A stretch of 40,745 bases of DNA from an uncultured beta proteobacterium (GCA_903920695.1 CAIXNB010000068.1:1-40745), one strand, 5' to 3'; shown: positions 8,453-18,618, counted from the stretch's first letter. Notes: generated by a model from the sequence alone, not told the origin. Program-made: numbers and translations.

Positions 8453-9781
8453 ATGACGATTGAATCCACCGTTGAGGCCCTGGCTGCGCAAGGCATTCAC
8501 AGTGTGCTGACGCAGTTTGCCGATATGCATGGCGTGGCCAAAGGCAAACTGGTTCCCCTGCAAAACCTGCGCGAGTGGGTTGAGATTGGCGCTGGCTTTG
8601 CCGGGCCGAGCATTTGGGGCACGGGCCTGCCGCGCTTTGGCAAACGAAGCGAATACTACGCAAGGGTGCAACTCGAATCGCTGCGGCCATTGCCTTTCAT
8701 GCCGGGCGTGGCGCATGCGGTATGCGACGGATTCGCCGGTGCTGAGCCGCTCGAGACCTGCTCGCGCCAGTTGCTCAAACGCCAGTTGCAGCGTCTGAAG
8801 CAACGGGGTTGGACACTATGGGTCGGCATCGAGCCTGAGTTCTTCCTGTTGCGCCAAGACGAGAAAGGGCACTGGGTCGGGGCTGACCCGCTGGACCAAC
8901 TCGACAAGCCTTCCTACGACATCAAGTCGATTCATCGCAACCGCGGTTTTCTCGAAGACATGCGGCAGACCTTGATCGAGTTGGGTTTCGAGTTGCAACA
9001 GATCGATCATGAAGACGCCTGCGGGCAATACGAGATCAATTACCGCTTTGACGATGCCCTGGCGGCCGCGGACCGTTACATGCTTTTCAAGATGACCGCT
9101 CACGCGATAGCGCAAAGGCACGGCATGACCTTCAGTTGTATGCCCAAGCCATTTGCTGCGTCACCGGGCAGCGGCCTGCATTTTCATTTGAGCATCACGG
9201 ATGGCAATGGCAACGCGGTTTTTGCGGATGAAGCGGATGCACTTCAATTGAGTGCGTCGGCCTATCAATTTGTTGCAGGCTTGCTTGAACACGCCGATGC
9301 ATTGGCTGCAGTGTGCGCGCCAACCGTCAACAGTTACAAGCGACTCGCCTGCAGCCACAGTGCATCGGGCACAACCTGGTCGCCGGTCTGGAAGAGTTTC
9401 GGTGACAACAACCGCACCTGTCTCGTGCGGACCGTGGCCGGGCGAATCGAATGGCGCCTGCCTGACCCATCTTGCAACGTCTACGCGGCCATTGCAGCCA
9501 CGCTGGCTGCGGGTCTGGACGGCATCGACCGCGCGTTAACGCCGCCGGATGCATGCGATGCCGACCTGTATCTGCAACTGGCGGCGGGTGCGCCCATGCC
9601 AGCCCGATTGCCACGTGACCTGCAAGCTGCGGTTGAGGCCTTGGCCGTGGACCATGCCTTGACCCGTCAGTTGGGGGAATCATTTTTTGCGGAGTTCATT
9701 CGACTCAAAAGGCAGGAATGCGACGACTACAGCCAGCAAGTGAGCGAATGGGAGATGGAGCGTTACGCTGATGGGTTTTGA
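8453..9781 (+). CDS. Glutamine synthetase family ligase (GlnT / gamma-glutamylputrescine synthetase-like)
   Basis: This ATP-dependent ligase has the glutamine synthetase fold and 442 residues, the size of GlnT/PuuA proteins. The metal-binding glutamates are visible in GIEPEFFLL (E127 and E129), and the glutamate-binding stretch appears as SGLHFHLSI. The central KRLACSHSASGTTWSP segment corresponds to the ATP/metal loop, and RIEWRLPDPSCN to the late conserved arginine motif. The adenylylation tyrosine region of GlnA is not evident. Because it follows a polyamine transporter and an aldehyde dehydrogenase, gamma-glutamylation of putrescine or another amine is more likely than housekeeping glutamine synthesis. 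The start is ATG 8453. The fold is certain; the acceptor amine is inferred. Confidence 0.85.
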   Translation: MTIESTVEALAAQGIHSVLTQFADMHGVAKGKLVPLQNLREWVEIGAGFAGPSIWGTGLPRFGKRSEYYARVQLESLRPLPFMPGVAHAVCDGFAGAEPLETCSRQLLKRQLQRLKQRGWTLWVGIEPEFFLLRQDEKGHWVGADPLDQLDKPSYDIKSIHRNRGFLEDMRQTLIELGFELQQIDHEDACGQYEINYRFDDALAAADRYMLFKMTAHAIAQRHGMTFSCMPKPFAASPGSGLHFHLSITDGNGNAVFADEADALQLSASAYQFVAGLLEHADALAAVCAPTVNSYKRLACSHSASGTTWSPVWKSFGDNNRTCLVRTVAGRIEWRLPDPSCNVYAAIAATLAAGLDGIDRALTPPDACDADLYLQLAAGAPMPARLPRDLQAAVEALAVDHALTRQLGESFFAEFIRLKRQECDDYSQQVSEWEMERYADGF

Positions 9782-9902
9782 TGTTTCACCATGCGATATC
9801 TTCGTTCATTCTATAAAAAACACGTTTGCTGCACCGCGTCATTTTTTCTCAGGCTGAAGGATTGCTTTTCATATTATGGGTTAAGCCAGTTAAGTCCTTG
9901 AT

Positions 9903-9965
9903 TTGATTGAACTAAATTATGTCTTATATAAGACATAAGAGCTAGGCCTAAGTCTTATACAAGAC
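9903..9965 (+). promoter_or_regulatory. aceA promoter region with two palindromic operators
   Basis: A perfect 18-bp palindrome ATGTCTTATATAAGACAT lies at 9919-9936. A related imperfect one, GTCTTATACAAGAC, lies at 9952-9965. Their centres are 31 bp apart, about three helical turns. A plausible promoter is TTGATT (9903-9908), 16 bp, TATATA (9925-9930), which puts the -10 inside the first palindrome, as expected for a repressor site. The regulator is not in the window; a GntR- or LysR-size dimer could bind. The rest of 9782-10043 shows no gene. Confidence 0.7.
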
Positions 9966-10043
9966 CTAGAATTAGCCGCATCGGCACCGGACTTGCCAAG
10001 CAACCGGTGCAGACAGTTTCAACCAACCTTAGGAGTGATTTAC

Positions 10044-11363
10044 ATGTCGCAAACCGTCACAGAGCAATTGAGCCGCGAACAGCAAATCGCCGCATTGGAA
10101 AAGGATTGGGCTACCAATCCCCGTTGGAAAGGGATCAAACGTGGTTACAGCGCGGCCGATGTCGTTCGCCTGCGCGGCTCGTTCCCGATTGAGCACACGC
10201 TGGCCCGTCGTGGCGCGGAAAAACTCTGGCATCTGGTGAACACAGAGCCTTACGTCAACTGTCTGGGGGCACTGACTGGTGGTCAGGCCATGCAGCAGGT
10301 CAAGGCCGGCGTCAAGGCGATATACCTGTCTGGCTGGCAAGTCGCTGCCGACAACAACACTTCGGCGTCCATGTACCCTGACCAATCCCTGTACGCGGTG
10401 GACTCGGTGCCGAAGATGGTGGAGCGCATCAACAACACCTTCCGCCGTGCCGATGAAATTCAGCATTCCAAAGGCATTGACGCGGGTGACGCCGGCTACA
10501 TCGATAATTTCGCGCCGATCGTGGCCGACGCGGAAGCCGGTTTCGGCGGCGTGCTCAATGCGTTTGAGTTGATGAAGAACATGATCAAGAACGGCGCTGC
10601 CGGCGTGCATTGGGAAGACCAACTGGCATCGGTCAAGAAGTGCGGTCACATGGGTGGCAAGGTGCTGGTGCCCACGGCGGAAGCCTGCCAGAAACTGATT
10701 GCAGCCCGCATGGCCGCCGACGTCTGCGGCGTGCCAACCCTGGTGATCGCCCGTACCGACGCCGAAGCCGCCGATCTGCTGACCAGCGACTATGACGAGA
10801 ACGACAAACCCTTCCTGACCGGCGAGCGCACGGCCGAAGGCTTCTACAAGACCAACAAGGGCCTGGATCAGGCGATCAGCCGTGCGGTGGCCTATGCCGA
10901 ATACGCCGACCTGGTATGGTGCGAGACGGGCACGCCGGATCTGGAATTCGCGCGCAAGTTTGCCGAAGCCGTGCGTGCCAAGCATCCCGGCAAACTGCTG
11001 GCCTACAACTGCTCGCCTTCCTTCAACTGGAAGAAGAACCTGGACGATGCCACCATTGCGAAGTTCCAGAAGGACCTCGGCGCCATGGGCTACAAGTACC
11101 AGTTCATCACGCTAGCTGGCATCCATTCGATGTGGTTCAACATGTTCGACCTGGCGCAGGACTACGTCAAACGCGGCATGACAGCCTACGTTGAGAAGGT
11201 GCAAGAGCCTGAGTTCGCCGCACGTGATCGTGGCTACACCTTCGTCTCCCATCAACAGGAAGTCGGTACCGGCTACTTTGATGAGGTCACCACGACCATT
11301 CAAGGCGGCAAGTCGAGCGTCACCGCATTGACTGGCTCTACCGAAGAAGAGCAGTTTCACTGA
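10044..11363 (+). CDS. aceA: Isocitrate lyase
   Basis: It cleaves isocitrate to glyoxylate and succinate, the first step of the glyoxylate shunt, in the cytoplasm. The 439-residue protein has the catalytic loop KKCGHMGGK with C200, the metal/substrate residues in [10 protein letters not shown], and the C-terminal substrate motif [11 protein letters not shown]. The start is ATG 10044 with AGGAG at 10031-10035. It stands alone between its own palindromic promoter and an intrinsic terminator, so it is probably monocistronic and carbon-source regulated. No malate synthase is nearby. Confidence 0.98.
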   Translation: MSQTVTEQLSREQQIAALEKDWATNPRWKGIKRGYSAADVVRLRGSFPIEHTLARRGAEKLWHLVNTEPYVNCLGALTGGQAMQQVKAGVKAIYLSGWQVAADNNTSASMYPDQSLYAVDSVPKMVERINNTFRRADEIQHSKGIDAGDAGYIDNFAPIVADAEAGFGGVLNAFELMKNMIKNGAAGVHWEDQLASVKKCGHMGGKVLVPTAEACQKLIAARMAADVCGVPTLVIARTDAEAADLLTSDYDENDKPFLTGERTAEGFYKTNKGLDQAISRAVAYAEYADLVWCETGTPDLEFARKFAEAVRAKHPGKLLAYNCSPSFNWKKNLDDATIAKFQKDLGAMGYKYQFITLAGIHSMWFNMFDLAQDYVKRGMTAYVEKVQEPEFAARDRGYTFVSHQQEVGTGYFDEVTTTIQGGKSSVTALTGSTEEEQFH

Positions 11364-11418
11364 TCGAATTGACCGGGTCGGGCAGCGTAAAATCACGCTG
11401 TTCCGGCTTACAGTCATC

Positions 11419-11450
11419 AAAGCGCGGCCTGACCGCGCTTTTTCATTTTT
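11419..11450 (+). terminator. Intrinsic terminator after aceA, abutting thrS
   Basis: AAAGCGCGG (11419-11427) pairs with CCGCGCTTT (11433-11441) around CCTGA, followed by a T-rich tail to 11450. The thrS ATG begins only 5 nt later, so the same hairpin may also act in the thrS leader. Confidence 0.85.
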
Positions 11451-11455
11451 AGATC

Positions 11456-13381
11456 ATGATTCAAATCACACTTCCTGACGGCTCGAAACGCGACTATCCC
11501 GGGCCTGTGACCGTGGCCGATGTGGCTGCTTCGATTGGTGCTGGTCTGGCCAAGGCGGCGCTGGCGGGCAAGATTGACGGCAAGGTGGTCGACACCAGTT
11601 ACACCATTGCAGCCGACAGCAGCCTGTCCATCGTCACGGCCAAGGATGCCGATGGACTTGAGGTCATCCGTCATTCCACCGCCCACTTGCTGGCCTACGC
11701 CGTCAAGGAACTGTTCCCGGACGCGCAGGTGACGATCGGCCCGGTCATCGAGCATGGTTTTTTCTATGATTTCTCGTACAAGCGACCCTTTACCCCGGAG
11801 GATTTGATTGCGATCGAACGCAAGATGGTCGAACTTGCGACAAAAGACGAACCGGTAACGCGGCGCGTACTGCCGCGTGACGAGGCCGTGACCTACTTCA
11901 AGAGCCTGGGCGAACATTACAAGGCCGAGATCATCGCCTGCATTCCGGCTGATCAGGACGTCTCCCTGTACCGCGAAGGCAAGTTCGAAGACCTGTGCCG
12001 CGGGCCCCACGTGCCCAGCACCGGCAAGCTCAAGTTCTTCAAACTGATGAAACTCGCAGGTGCCTACTGGCGCGGCGACCATCGCAATGAAATGCTGCAG
12101 CGAATCTACGGCACGGCCTGGGCCACGAAAGACGAATTGCAGCAGCACCTGACCATGCTGGAGGAAGCAGAGAAGCGCGATCACCGCAAACTCGGGCGTG
12201 ATCTTGATCTATTCCACCTAGACGACCATGCCCCGGGCCTGGTCTTTTGGCACCCCAAGGGCTGGTCGTTATGGCAGGAAGTCGAGAAGTACATGCGCCG
12301 GGTCTACCGCGACAATGGCTATCAGGAGGTCAAGGGGCCGCAGATCCTCGACAAATCCCTGTGGGAAAAAACCGGCCACTGGGACAAGTATCGCGAGAAC
12401 ATGTTCACAACCGAGTCGGAAAAGCGCGAGTACGCACTCAAACCGATGAATTGCCCAGGGCATATCCTGATCTTCAAGCAGGGCATCAAGAGTTACCGTG
12501 ATCTGCCGCTGCGCTATGGCGAGTTCGGGCAATGCCATCGCAACGAGCCCTCGGGCGGCCTGCACGGGATCATGCGGGTGCGTGGCTTCACGCAGGACGA
12601 TGGCCATATCTTTTGTACCGAAGACCAGATTCTGCAGGAATGTGTTGATTACACGACCCTGTTGCAAAAGGTCTACAAAGACTTCGGCTTCAAGAACATC
12701 ATTTACAAGATCGCCACTCGACCGGAAAAACGGATCGGCTCTGACGAAAGCTGGGACAAGGCTGAACACGCATTGATGGAAAGCCTGCGCGCCTCCGGTT
12801 GCGAGTTTGAGATCACGGCCGGCGAAGGTGCTTTTTATGGACCCAAGATTGAATACACCCTGAAAGACGCCATCGGTCGTCAGTGGCAGTGCGGCACCAT
12901 GCAGGTGGACTTTTTCATGACCGAGCGTCTGGACGCCGAATATGTCGGTGAGGATGGCGCGCGGCACCGACCCGTGCTACTGCACCGCGCGATCGTGGGC
13001 AGTCTGGAACGTTTTATCGGAATTTTGATCGAGGAAAGTGCCGGTGCGCTGCCGACCTGGCTGGCGCCAGTTCAGTTGGCGGTCCTCAATATCACGGACG
13101 CACAAGCGGATTACTGTCGTGAAATAGTCGAAAAGCTCAAGAAAGCACTGCCAAATCAAGAGCTTAGGATCGTGTCCGATCTGCGCAATGAGAAAATTAC
13201 GTATAAAATACGCGAGCATTCAATGCAAAAGCTGCCATACATCCTTGTCGCGGGCGACAAAGAGAAGGCAGCTGGTACCGTTGCAGTGCGCGCCCGGGGT
13301 GGTCTAGACCTCGGTGTGATGTCCCTCAATGCATTCGTGCAAAAAATTGCCGCCGACATCACTGACAAGTCTGTTGTCTGA
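11456..13381 (+). CDS. thrS: Threonine-tRNA ligase
   Basis: It charges tRNA-Thr with threonine in the cytoplasm. The 641-residue protein contains the N-terminal TGS domain (about 1-61), the editing domain with H73 and H77 of the HSTAHLL motif, and the class II catalytic core with motif 2 around [23 protein letters not shown]-terminal anticodon-binding domain begins after about residue 535. The length matches the family. The ATG at 11456 has no recognisable Shine-Dalgarno and sits 5 nt beyond a terminator hairpin. It opens the conserved thrS-infC-rpmI-rplT-pheS-pheT-ihfA block. Confidence 0.98.
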   Translation: MIQITLPDGSKRDYPGPVTVADVAASIGAGLAKAALAGKIDGKVVDTSYTIAADSSLSIVTAKDADGLEVIRHSTAHLLAYAVKELFPDAQVTIGPVIEHGFFYDFSYKRPFTPEDLIAIERKMVELATKDEPVTRRVLPRDEAVTYFKSLGEHYKAEIIACIPADQDVSLYREGKFEDLCRGPHVPSTGKLKFFKLMKLAGAYWRGDHRNEMLQRIYGTAWATKDELQQHLTMLEEAEKRDHRKLGRDLDLFHLDDHAPGLVFWHPKGWSLWQEVEKYMRRVYRDNGYQEVKGPQILDKSLWEKTGHWDKYRENMFTTESEKREYALKPMNCPGHILIFKQGIKSYRDLPLRYGEFGQCHRNEPSGGLHGIMRVRGFTQDDGHIFCTEDQILQECVDYTTLLQKVYKDFGFKNIIYKIATRPEKRIGSDESWDKAEHALMESLRASGCEFEITAGEGAFYGPKIEYTLKDAIGRQWQCGTMQVDFFMTERLDAEYVGEDGARHRPVLLHRAIVGSLERFIGILIEESAGALPTWLAPVQLAVLNITDAQADYCREIVEKLKKALPNQELRIVSDLRNEKITYKIREHSMQKLPYILVAGDKEKAAGTVAVRARGGLDLGVMSLNAFVQKIAADITDKSVV

Positions 13382-13470
13382 GCTGGTATCAAGCGAGATT
13401 GCAGTTTGCCCCGCGTGCACAAAGCGGTTGTCGCTACCGTGTGGTAGCAGAACTTGTGAAGGAATAAGCC

Positions 13471-14064
13471 ATCGCTACTGAATTTCGTGATCGCCGTCAC
13501 CGCGAAGAACGCAAACATCGCCTGAACCGGGAAATCATGGCCCCGGAAGTTCGTCTCTCCGGAGTCGAGAATGAGCCACTTGGCGTGGTCAGTCTGATGG
13601 AAGCGCTGCGGATGGCAGGCGACCTGGATGTTGATCTGGTTGAAATTTCTGCCACGGCGGTTCCGCCGGTCTGTCGTTTGATGGATTACGGAAAGTTCAA
13701 GTACCAGGAGCAGAAGAAGGCAGCGGAAGCCAAGGCCAAGCAAACGGTCATCGAGATCAAGGAAATCAAATTCCGACCCGGTACCGATGACGGCGATTAC
13801 AACATCAAGATGCGCAATATCCGGCGCTTTTTGGCCGAAGGTGACAAGTGTAAAATCACGCTCCGGTTCCGCGGTCGCGAAATAACGCACCAGGAAATCG
13901 GTATGGCATTGCTTAACCGCATCCGTGCGGAACTCGGTGACTTGATCCTGATCGAGCAGTTTCCCAAGCTGGAAGGGCGCCAGATGATCATGATGATTGC
14001 GCCGGGCAAGAAGAAGATCGCGGCAAAGCCAGTGGTCGACACAACGTCCACCGCGACATCGTAA
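13471..14064 (+). CDS. infC: Translation initiation factor IF-3 with ATC start codon
   Basis: IF-3 binds the 30S subunit, blocks early joining of 50S and proofreads start-codon selection. The first ATG in this frame (13537) would remove 22 residues. In-frame ATC at 13471, with AAGGAAT at 13459-13465 five nt upstream, restores the family N-terminus ([20 protein letters not shown]) and a 197-residue protein. Rare AUU/AUC starts are the known basis of infC autoregulation, since IF-3 discriminates against them. The N-domain motif [13 protein letters not shown] and the C-domain [12 protein letters not shown] are both present. A small hairpin (GCTACC 13433-13438 with GGTAGC 13443-13448) precedes the SD. 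Confidence 0.94.
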   Translation: MATEFRDRRHREERKHRLNREIMAPEVRLSGVENEPLGVVSLMEALRMAGDLDVDLVEISATAVPPVCRLMDYGKFKYQEQKKAAEAKAKQTVIEIKEIKFRPGTDDGDYNIKMRNIRRFLAEGDKCKITLRFRGREITHQEIGMALLNRIRAELGDLILIEQFPKLEGRQMIMMIAPGKKKIAAKPVVDTTSTATS

Positions 14065-14074
14065 AGATTTTGGG

Positions 14075-14173
14075 GTGCAGGGGCAATACCCCGTGCACTG
14101 CAAGAACGGTGATCGGTTCATTCTGATCACCAAAAAGTGGCTCGGGGCCAACAAGGCTGCAAACAGTTTGCAG
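14075..14173 (+). promoter_or_regulatory. Structured leader with three hairpins between infC and rpmI
   Basis: Hairpin 1: GTGCAGGGG (14075-14083) with CCCC/TGCAC (14089-14098, one bulged G). Hairpin 2: GGTGATC (14108-14114) with GATCACC (14125-14131). Hairpin 3: CTGCAA (14157-14162) with TTGCAG (14168-14173). In enterobacteria L20 represses rpmI-rplT by binding a structured mRNA upstream, so this leader is a candidate for the same type of control. That role is inferred. Confidence 0.5.
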
Positions 14174-14208
14174 ACGCCTCACGAGCACAATGAAGAAGGA
14201 GCATGAAT

Positions 14209-14412
14209 ATGCCCAAAATGAAGACCAAAAGCGCGGCGAAAAAACGCTTCCGCGTCCGTCCAGGTGGCACCGTCAAACGCGGTCAAGCCTTCAAACGTCA
14301 CATTCTGACCAAGAAGACCACCAAAAATAAACGTCACTTGCGTGGTTCAACATCCGTTCATGAGACCGATATGGGTCGCATGTCACAGATGCTGCCAGGC
14401 CGTGGTATTTAA
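14209..14412 (+). CDS. rpmI: 50S ribosomal protein L35
   Basis: Small, very basic large-subunit protein of 67 residues beginning [14 protein letters not shown], the L35 signature. I chose the second ATG (14209) because the AGAAGGAG ribosome site at 14194-14201 is 7 nt before it but only 1 nt before the ATG at 14203, and the family starts MPKMK. It lies between infC and rplT as usual. Confidence 0.96.
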   Translation: MPKMKTKSAAKKRFRVRPGGTVKRGQAFKRHILTKKTTKNKRHLRGSTSVHETDMGRMSQMLPGRGI

Positions 14413-14437
14413 TTAACGACGAACAAGGAGTAATCAC

Positions 14438-14797
14438 ATGCCTCGCGTCAAACGTGGTGTAACGGCTCGCGCCCGCCATAAAAAAGTCTTAGCCCTTGCA
14501 AAAGGTTTCCGTGGTCGCCGCGGTAATGTCTTCCGGGTCGCCAAAGAAGCAGTCATGAAGGCAGGGCAATATGCCTACCGTGACCGCCGTACCAAGAAGC
14601 GTGTTTTCCGCCAGTTGTGGATTGCCCGTATCAATGCCGCTGCCCGTCAGTGCGGTATGACCTACAGCCAGTTTGCCAATGGTCTGAAGAAAGCGAATAT
14701 CGAGATCGACCGCAAGGTGTTGTCTGATATCGCAGTCCACGACATGGCTGCGTTTGCAGGTATTGTGGAACAGGTCAAGGCCAAGCTGGCCGCTTGA
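14438..14797 (+). CDS. rplT: 50S ribosomal protein L20
   Basis: Early-assembly 23S rRNA-binding protein of 119 residues, starting [18 protein letters not shown], full family length. AAGGAG precedes the ATG by a normal distance. In well-studied bacteria L20 represses translation of rpmI and its own gene. The structured segment upstream of rpmI fits this but is not proof. Confidence 0.98.
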   Translation: MPRVKRGVTARARHKKVLALAKGFRGRRGNVFRVAKEAVMKAGQYAYRDRRTKKRVFRQLWIARINAAARQCGMTYSQFANGLKKANIEIDRKVLSDIAVHDMAAFAGIVEQVKAKLAA

Positions 14798-14902
14798 GTT
14801 CACGCCGATTCGCTGACCCGAATTTTTTCAAGACAGACCGCCGTCGCCAAACGCGAAGGCTCTGTTTCAAATCAAACGGAGCGGCGTTGATGTACTGAAG
14901 AG

Positions 14903-14937
14903 AAGGGCTAGAGCTTGAAAAGGCACTAGCCCTTTTT
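14903..14937 (+). terminator. Terminator or attenuator between rplT and pheS
   Basis: AAGGGCTAG (14903-14911) pairs perfectly with CTAGCCCTT (14926-14934), followed by T residues. It lies 67 nt before pheS, so it may end the rplT transcript or attenuate pheST. I did not find a Phe-rich leader peptide in 14798-14902. Confidence 0.75.
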
Positions 14938-15003
14938 CAATGAAATTGCAGTTTCAAGAGAACCGACCTGCATCGAGCTTGTGTCGGAGCGACAAGAGAA
15001 CAT

Positions 15004-16074
15004 ATGAACGACTTGAACACCGTTGTTGAAAGCGCCAAGGCTGCTTTCGCGCAGGCCACGACACCGGCCGACCTGGAAAACGCGAAGGCCTTGTTTCTGG
15101 GGAAGTCGGGGCGCATCACGGAACTGATGAAGGGCATGGCCGCCCTCCCGGTGGAACAGAAGAAGTCACTAGGCGCGGCAATCAACCTGGCCAAACAGGC
15201 CATCGAAGCGGCCCTGAATGCACGCCGGCAAGCCCTGGCCGATGCGCAATTGCAGGCGCAGCTTCAAGCTGAGGCGCTCGATGTGACCCTACCAGGGCGC
15301 CAACGCGGGCAGGGCGGTTTGCACCCGGTGTCGATCACGCTGGAACGCATCGAGGCGATTTTTGGTTCCATGGGTTTCGAAGTGGCACAAGGCCCGGAGA
15401 TCGAGACCGATTGGTTCAACTTCACTGCATTGAACACGCCCGAGGATCACCCGGCGCGTTCCATGCACGATACCTTTTACGTTGAGGGCGGCACAGCCAC
15501 CGCGCCCAACCTGTTGCGTACCCATACCAGCCCGATTCAGATCCGCCATGCAGTTCAGCATGTCAAGAAACACCGTGACGCACTGGGTGCTGGCAGTGAC
15601 GGCCTGTTCTCTGGCACCATGCCCGAGATTCGCGTCATAGCTCCCGGGCGCACCTATCGCGTCGATAGCGACGCCACCCATTCGCCGATGTTTCACCAGT
15701 GCGAAGGCCTGTGGATCGGCGAGAACGTCAGCTTCAAGGATCTGAAATTCGTCTTCACCGATTTCTGCCGAATATTCTTCGAATCGAACGACTTGATGTT
15801 GCGCTTTCGGCCGAGCTTCTTCCCCTTCACCGAGCCGAGTGCTGAAATCGACATCCAGTTCCAGAGTGGTCCGCTCGCCGGGCGTTGGCTGGAAGTGGCC
15901 GGCTCAGGGCAGGTGCATCCGAATGTGGTCAGCAACATGGGACTGGACCCGGAGAAGTTCATCGGTTTTGCCTTTGGCATGGGCCCGGACCGTCTGACCA
16001 TGCTGCGCTATGGCGTCAGCGACCTGCGCCTGTTTTTTGACAGCGACATCCGCTTTCTCTCGCAATTCCAATAA
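15004..16074 (+). CDS. pheS: Phenylalanine-tRNA ligase alpha subunit
   Basis: Catalytic alpha chain of the alpha2-beta2 enzyme that charges tRNA-Phe. The 356-residue protein has an N-terminal coiled-coil tRNA-binding region (about 1-95), class II motif 2 around [30 protein letters not shown], and motif 3 [18 protein letters not shown] near the C-terminus. ATG 15004 follows AAGAGA. pheT starts 65 nt after its stop, with a small TGCAGC/GCTGCA hairpin (16095-16112) between them. Confidence 0.98.
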   Translation: MNDLNTVVESAKAAFAQATTPADLENAKALFLGKSGRITELMKGMAALPVEQKKSLGAAINLAKQAIEAALNARRQALADAQLQAQLQAEALDVTLPGRQRGQGGLHPVSITLERIEAIFGSMGFEVAQGPEIETDWFNFTALNTPEDHPARSMHDTFYVEGGTATAPNLLRTHTSPIQIRHAVQHVKKHRDALGAGSDGLFSGTMPEIRVIAPGRTYRVDSDATHSPMFHQCEGLWIGENVSFKDLKFVFTDFCRIFFESNDLMLRFRPSFFPFTEPSAEIDIQFQSGPLAGRWLEVAGSGQVHPNVVSNMGLDPEKFIGFAFGMGPDRLTMLRYGVSDLRLFFDSDIRFLSQFQ

Positions 16075-16139
16075 AAGTACCTGTCGCGACGGCCTGCAGC
16101 ACCCTGGCTGCACGCGCTGTCGCCAACTGATTGAAGACC

Positions 16140-18572
16140 ATGCAATTTCCTGAATCCTGGCTGCGCGAATTCTGCAACCCACCGCTAACGACCCAGCAAC
16201 TGGCCGAAACTCTCACGATGGCTGGACTGGAAGTTGAAGAACTCACGTCCGTGGCCCCGCCGTTCACCAAGATTGTTGTCGGTGAAATCAGGGAAGCGGT
16301 ACAACACCCGAATGCCGATCGTCTGCGTGTCTGTCAGGTCGATGTGGGTCAAGCTACCTTGCTCAACATTGTGTGCGGCGCACCCAATGCACGTGTCGGC
16401 ATCAAGGTGCCGGTGGCGCTGGTCGGTGCCGAGTTGCCGCCCGGAGAAGACGGCAAACCGTTCCTGATCAAGGTCGGCAAACTGCGCGGCGTCGAAAGCC
16501 AGGGCATGCTCTGTTCCGCACGCGAGTTGCAGTTGTCGACCGACCATGCAGGGTTGCTTGAACTCGCCGCGGACGCGCTGCTCGGTCAAGATATCCGCCA
16601 GCACCTGTACCTCGATGACACCTTGTTCACGCTCAAACTCACGCCCAATCTGGCGCATTGCCTGAGCGTGTTCGGCGTCGCGCGAGAAGTCTCGGCGCTG
16701 ACGGGTTCACCCTTGTTGGAACCCGCTTTTCCATCAGTCAAAGTTGACAGCGCAGAGACATTGCCGGTGAAGGTCGAGGCCCCTGATCTGTGCGGTCGTT
16801 TCTCTGGCCGCATTGTGCGCAACGTCAATACCCGCGCCAGCACGCCGCAATGGATGATCGATCGCCTCGCGCGCTGCGGGCAACGCAGCGTCACAGCGCT
16901 GGTTGATATTTCCAATTACGTGATGTTCGAGTTCGGTCGACCGTCGCATATTTTTGACCTGGACAAAATCCATGGTGGCCTCGAAGTGCGTTGGGGCAGG
17001 GCAGGCGAGCAGCTCAAGCTGCTCAACGGCAACACCGTTACGGTCGATGAAAAGGTTGGCGTGATTGCCGACGCGCAACAGGTCGAATCACTGGCCGGCA
17101 TCATGGGTGGCGACGCCACCGCAGTTGGCGACGACACGCAGCATGTCTATGTGGAAGCGGCCTTCTGGTGGCCCAAGGCCATTGCTGGACGTTCACGTCG
17201 ATTCAATTTTTCGACCGATGCCGGTCACCGCTTCGAACGCGGTGTGGATCCGGGGCAGACGGTCGAGCACATCCAGCGCATCACGCAGTTGATTATCGAC
17301 ATCTGCGGCACCAGTAGCACGGTCTGCGGCCCGATCGACGACCTGAGGGTGAACATGCCGCCGGCAAATGCTGTCACCCTGCGCGTCGCGCGCGCCAGCA
17401 AGGTGATCGGCATGGCGCTGACGCAGGCGCGCTGTGCCGACGCCTTGCAGCGCCTGCAACTGCCACTCACGCAGGTCGAAGGCAGCATCACCGTGACGCC
17501 GCCTTCCTACCGCTTCGACCTGCAGATTGAAGAAGACCTGATCGAAGAAGTGGCGCGCATGGTCGGCTATAACGAGTTGCCGCAGACGCCGCCTTTGGCG
17601 CCGGTGACGGCCAGAATCCGGGCCGAAGCACAACTCAGTCCGTTCGCCTTGCGTCACGCCCTTGCAGGCCTGGGTTACCAGGAAACTATCAATTTCAGTT
17701 TTGTCGACGCGCGTTGGGAAAATGAATTGGCTGGCAATCCGGATCCGATCAGGCTGCTCAACCCGATCGCCAGCCAGATGAGCGTGATGCGCTCAAGCTT
17801 GCTCGGCTCACTGCTGCAGGTTCTGAAATTCAATCTGGACCGCAAGGCGCAGCGCGTGCGCGTCTTTGAACTGGGCCGCGTCTTCCGGCGTGATGCGTCA
17901 GTGCAAAACAGCGACACCACGGTGGCTGGCTTTCATCAACCCATGCGCGTCGCCGGCATGGTGTGCGGCAGTGCCGACACCCTGCAATGGGGTCGCAAGG
18001 AGCAGGGCGTCGATTTCTTTGATGTCAAGGGTGACGTCGAGGCGCTGCTGGCACCGCGTAAACCGGTCTTCGAACCAGCCGAACATGCGGCCATGCACCC
18101 GGGGCGCTGCGCCCGCGTGCTGCTTGATGGCGTGGCGATTGGTTTCGTCGGTGAACTCCATCCGAAGTGGTGCCAGACCTACGACTTGGCGCAAACGCCT
18201 GTCATGTTCGAATTGGAACTCGACGCCGTGCTGCAACGCGGCGTGCCGACATTCAAGCCGGTTTCCAAACAACAGGCCGTGGAACGTGACATTGCTGTGC
18301 TGGTTGACGAAAAGCTCAGTCATACCGCCTTGCTGGCAGCGGTATGGGCCGCACCGACGCTTGGGCTGCTGCGCGATGCCCGCGTGTTTGATATCTACCG
18401 TCCCAAGGCGACCCAGGACGCAAGCGCTGGCATGACGTCGGAAAAGAGCATGGCGCTGCGCCTGACGCTCAATAGCGAAGACACTACCTTGACTGAAGAG
18501 CAAATCGACACCGTGGTGCAGGCTGTACTTTCTTCGTTGGTGAGCACACTGGGTGCACGGCAACGCGCCTGA
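16140..18572 (+). CDS. pheT: Phenylalanine-tRNA ligase beta subunit
   Basis: Non-catalytic beta chain, 810 residues, that binds tRNA-Phe and carries the editing site. Order: an N-terminal start typical of PheT (MQFPESWLREFCNP), an EMAP/OB-type tRNA-binding domain (about 40-150), the B3/B4 editing region, the B5 domain, a class II-like core, and a C-terminal ferredoxin-fold anticodon-binding domain (about 715-808). I chose ATG 16140 over the upstream in-frame TTG at 16131 because it matches the family start. Confidence 0.97.
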   Translation: MQFPESWLREFCNPPLTTQQLAETLTMAGLEVEELTSVAPPFTKIVVGEIREAVQHPNADRLRVCQVDVGQATLLNIVCGAPNARVGIKVPVALVGAELPPGEDGKPFLIKVGKLRGVESQGMLCSARELQLSTDHAGLLELAADALLGQDIRQHLYLDDTLFTLKLTPNLAHCLSVFGVAREVSALTGSPLLEPAFPSVKVDSAETLPVKVEAPDLCGRFSGRIVRNVNTRASTPQWMIDRLARCGQRSVTALVDISNYVMFEFGRPSHIFDLDKIHGGLEVRWGRAGEQLKLLNGNTVTVDEKVGVIADAQQVESLAGIMGGDATAVGDDTQHVYVEAAFWWPKAIAGRSRRFNFSTDAGHRFERGVDPGQTVEHIQRITQLIIDICGTSSTVCGPIDDLRVNMPPANAVTLRVARASKVIGMALTQARCADALQRLQLPLTQVEGSITVTPPSYRFDLQIEEDLIEEVARMVGYNELPQTPPLAPVTARIRAEAQLSPFALRHALAGLGYQETINFSFVDARWENELAGNPDPIRLLNPIASQMSVMRSSLLGSLLQVLKFNLDRKAQRVRVFELGRVFRRDASVQNSDTTVAGFHQPMRVAGMVCGSADTLQWGRKEQGVDFFDVKGDVEALLAPRKPVFEPAEHAAMHPGRCARVLLDGVAIGFVGELHPKWCQTYDLAQTPVMFELELDAVLQRGVPTFKPVSKQQAVERDIAVLVDEKLSHTALLAAVWAAPTLGLLRDARVFDIYRPKATQDASAGMTSEKSMALRLTLNSEDTTLTEEQIDTVVQAVLSSLVSTLGARQRA

Positions 18573-18618
18573 ACCGTTACCATCCATCTTAGTCAGAATA
18601 ATGTGAAATGAGAATTCG

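Noticed and set aside
7856..8803. 315-residue minus-strand frame across the aldehyde dehydrogenase and ligase genes
   Set aside because: It spans two clear plus-strand genes and their gap; composition is typical of an antisense shadow in GC-rich DNA.
14798..14902. Phenylalanine leader peptide controlling pheST attenuation
   Set aside because: No short frame with a start codon and a run of Phe codons was found before the 14903-14934 hairpin.
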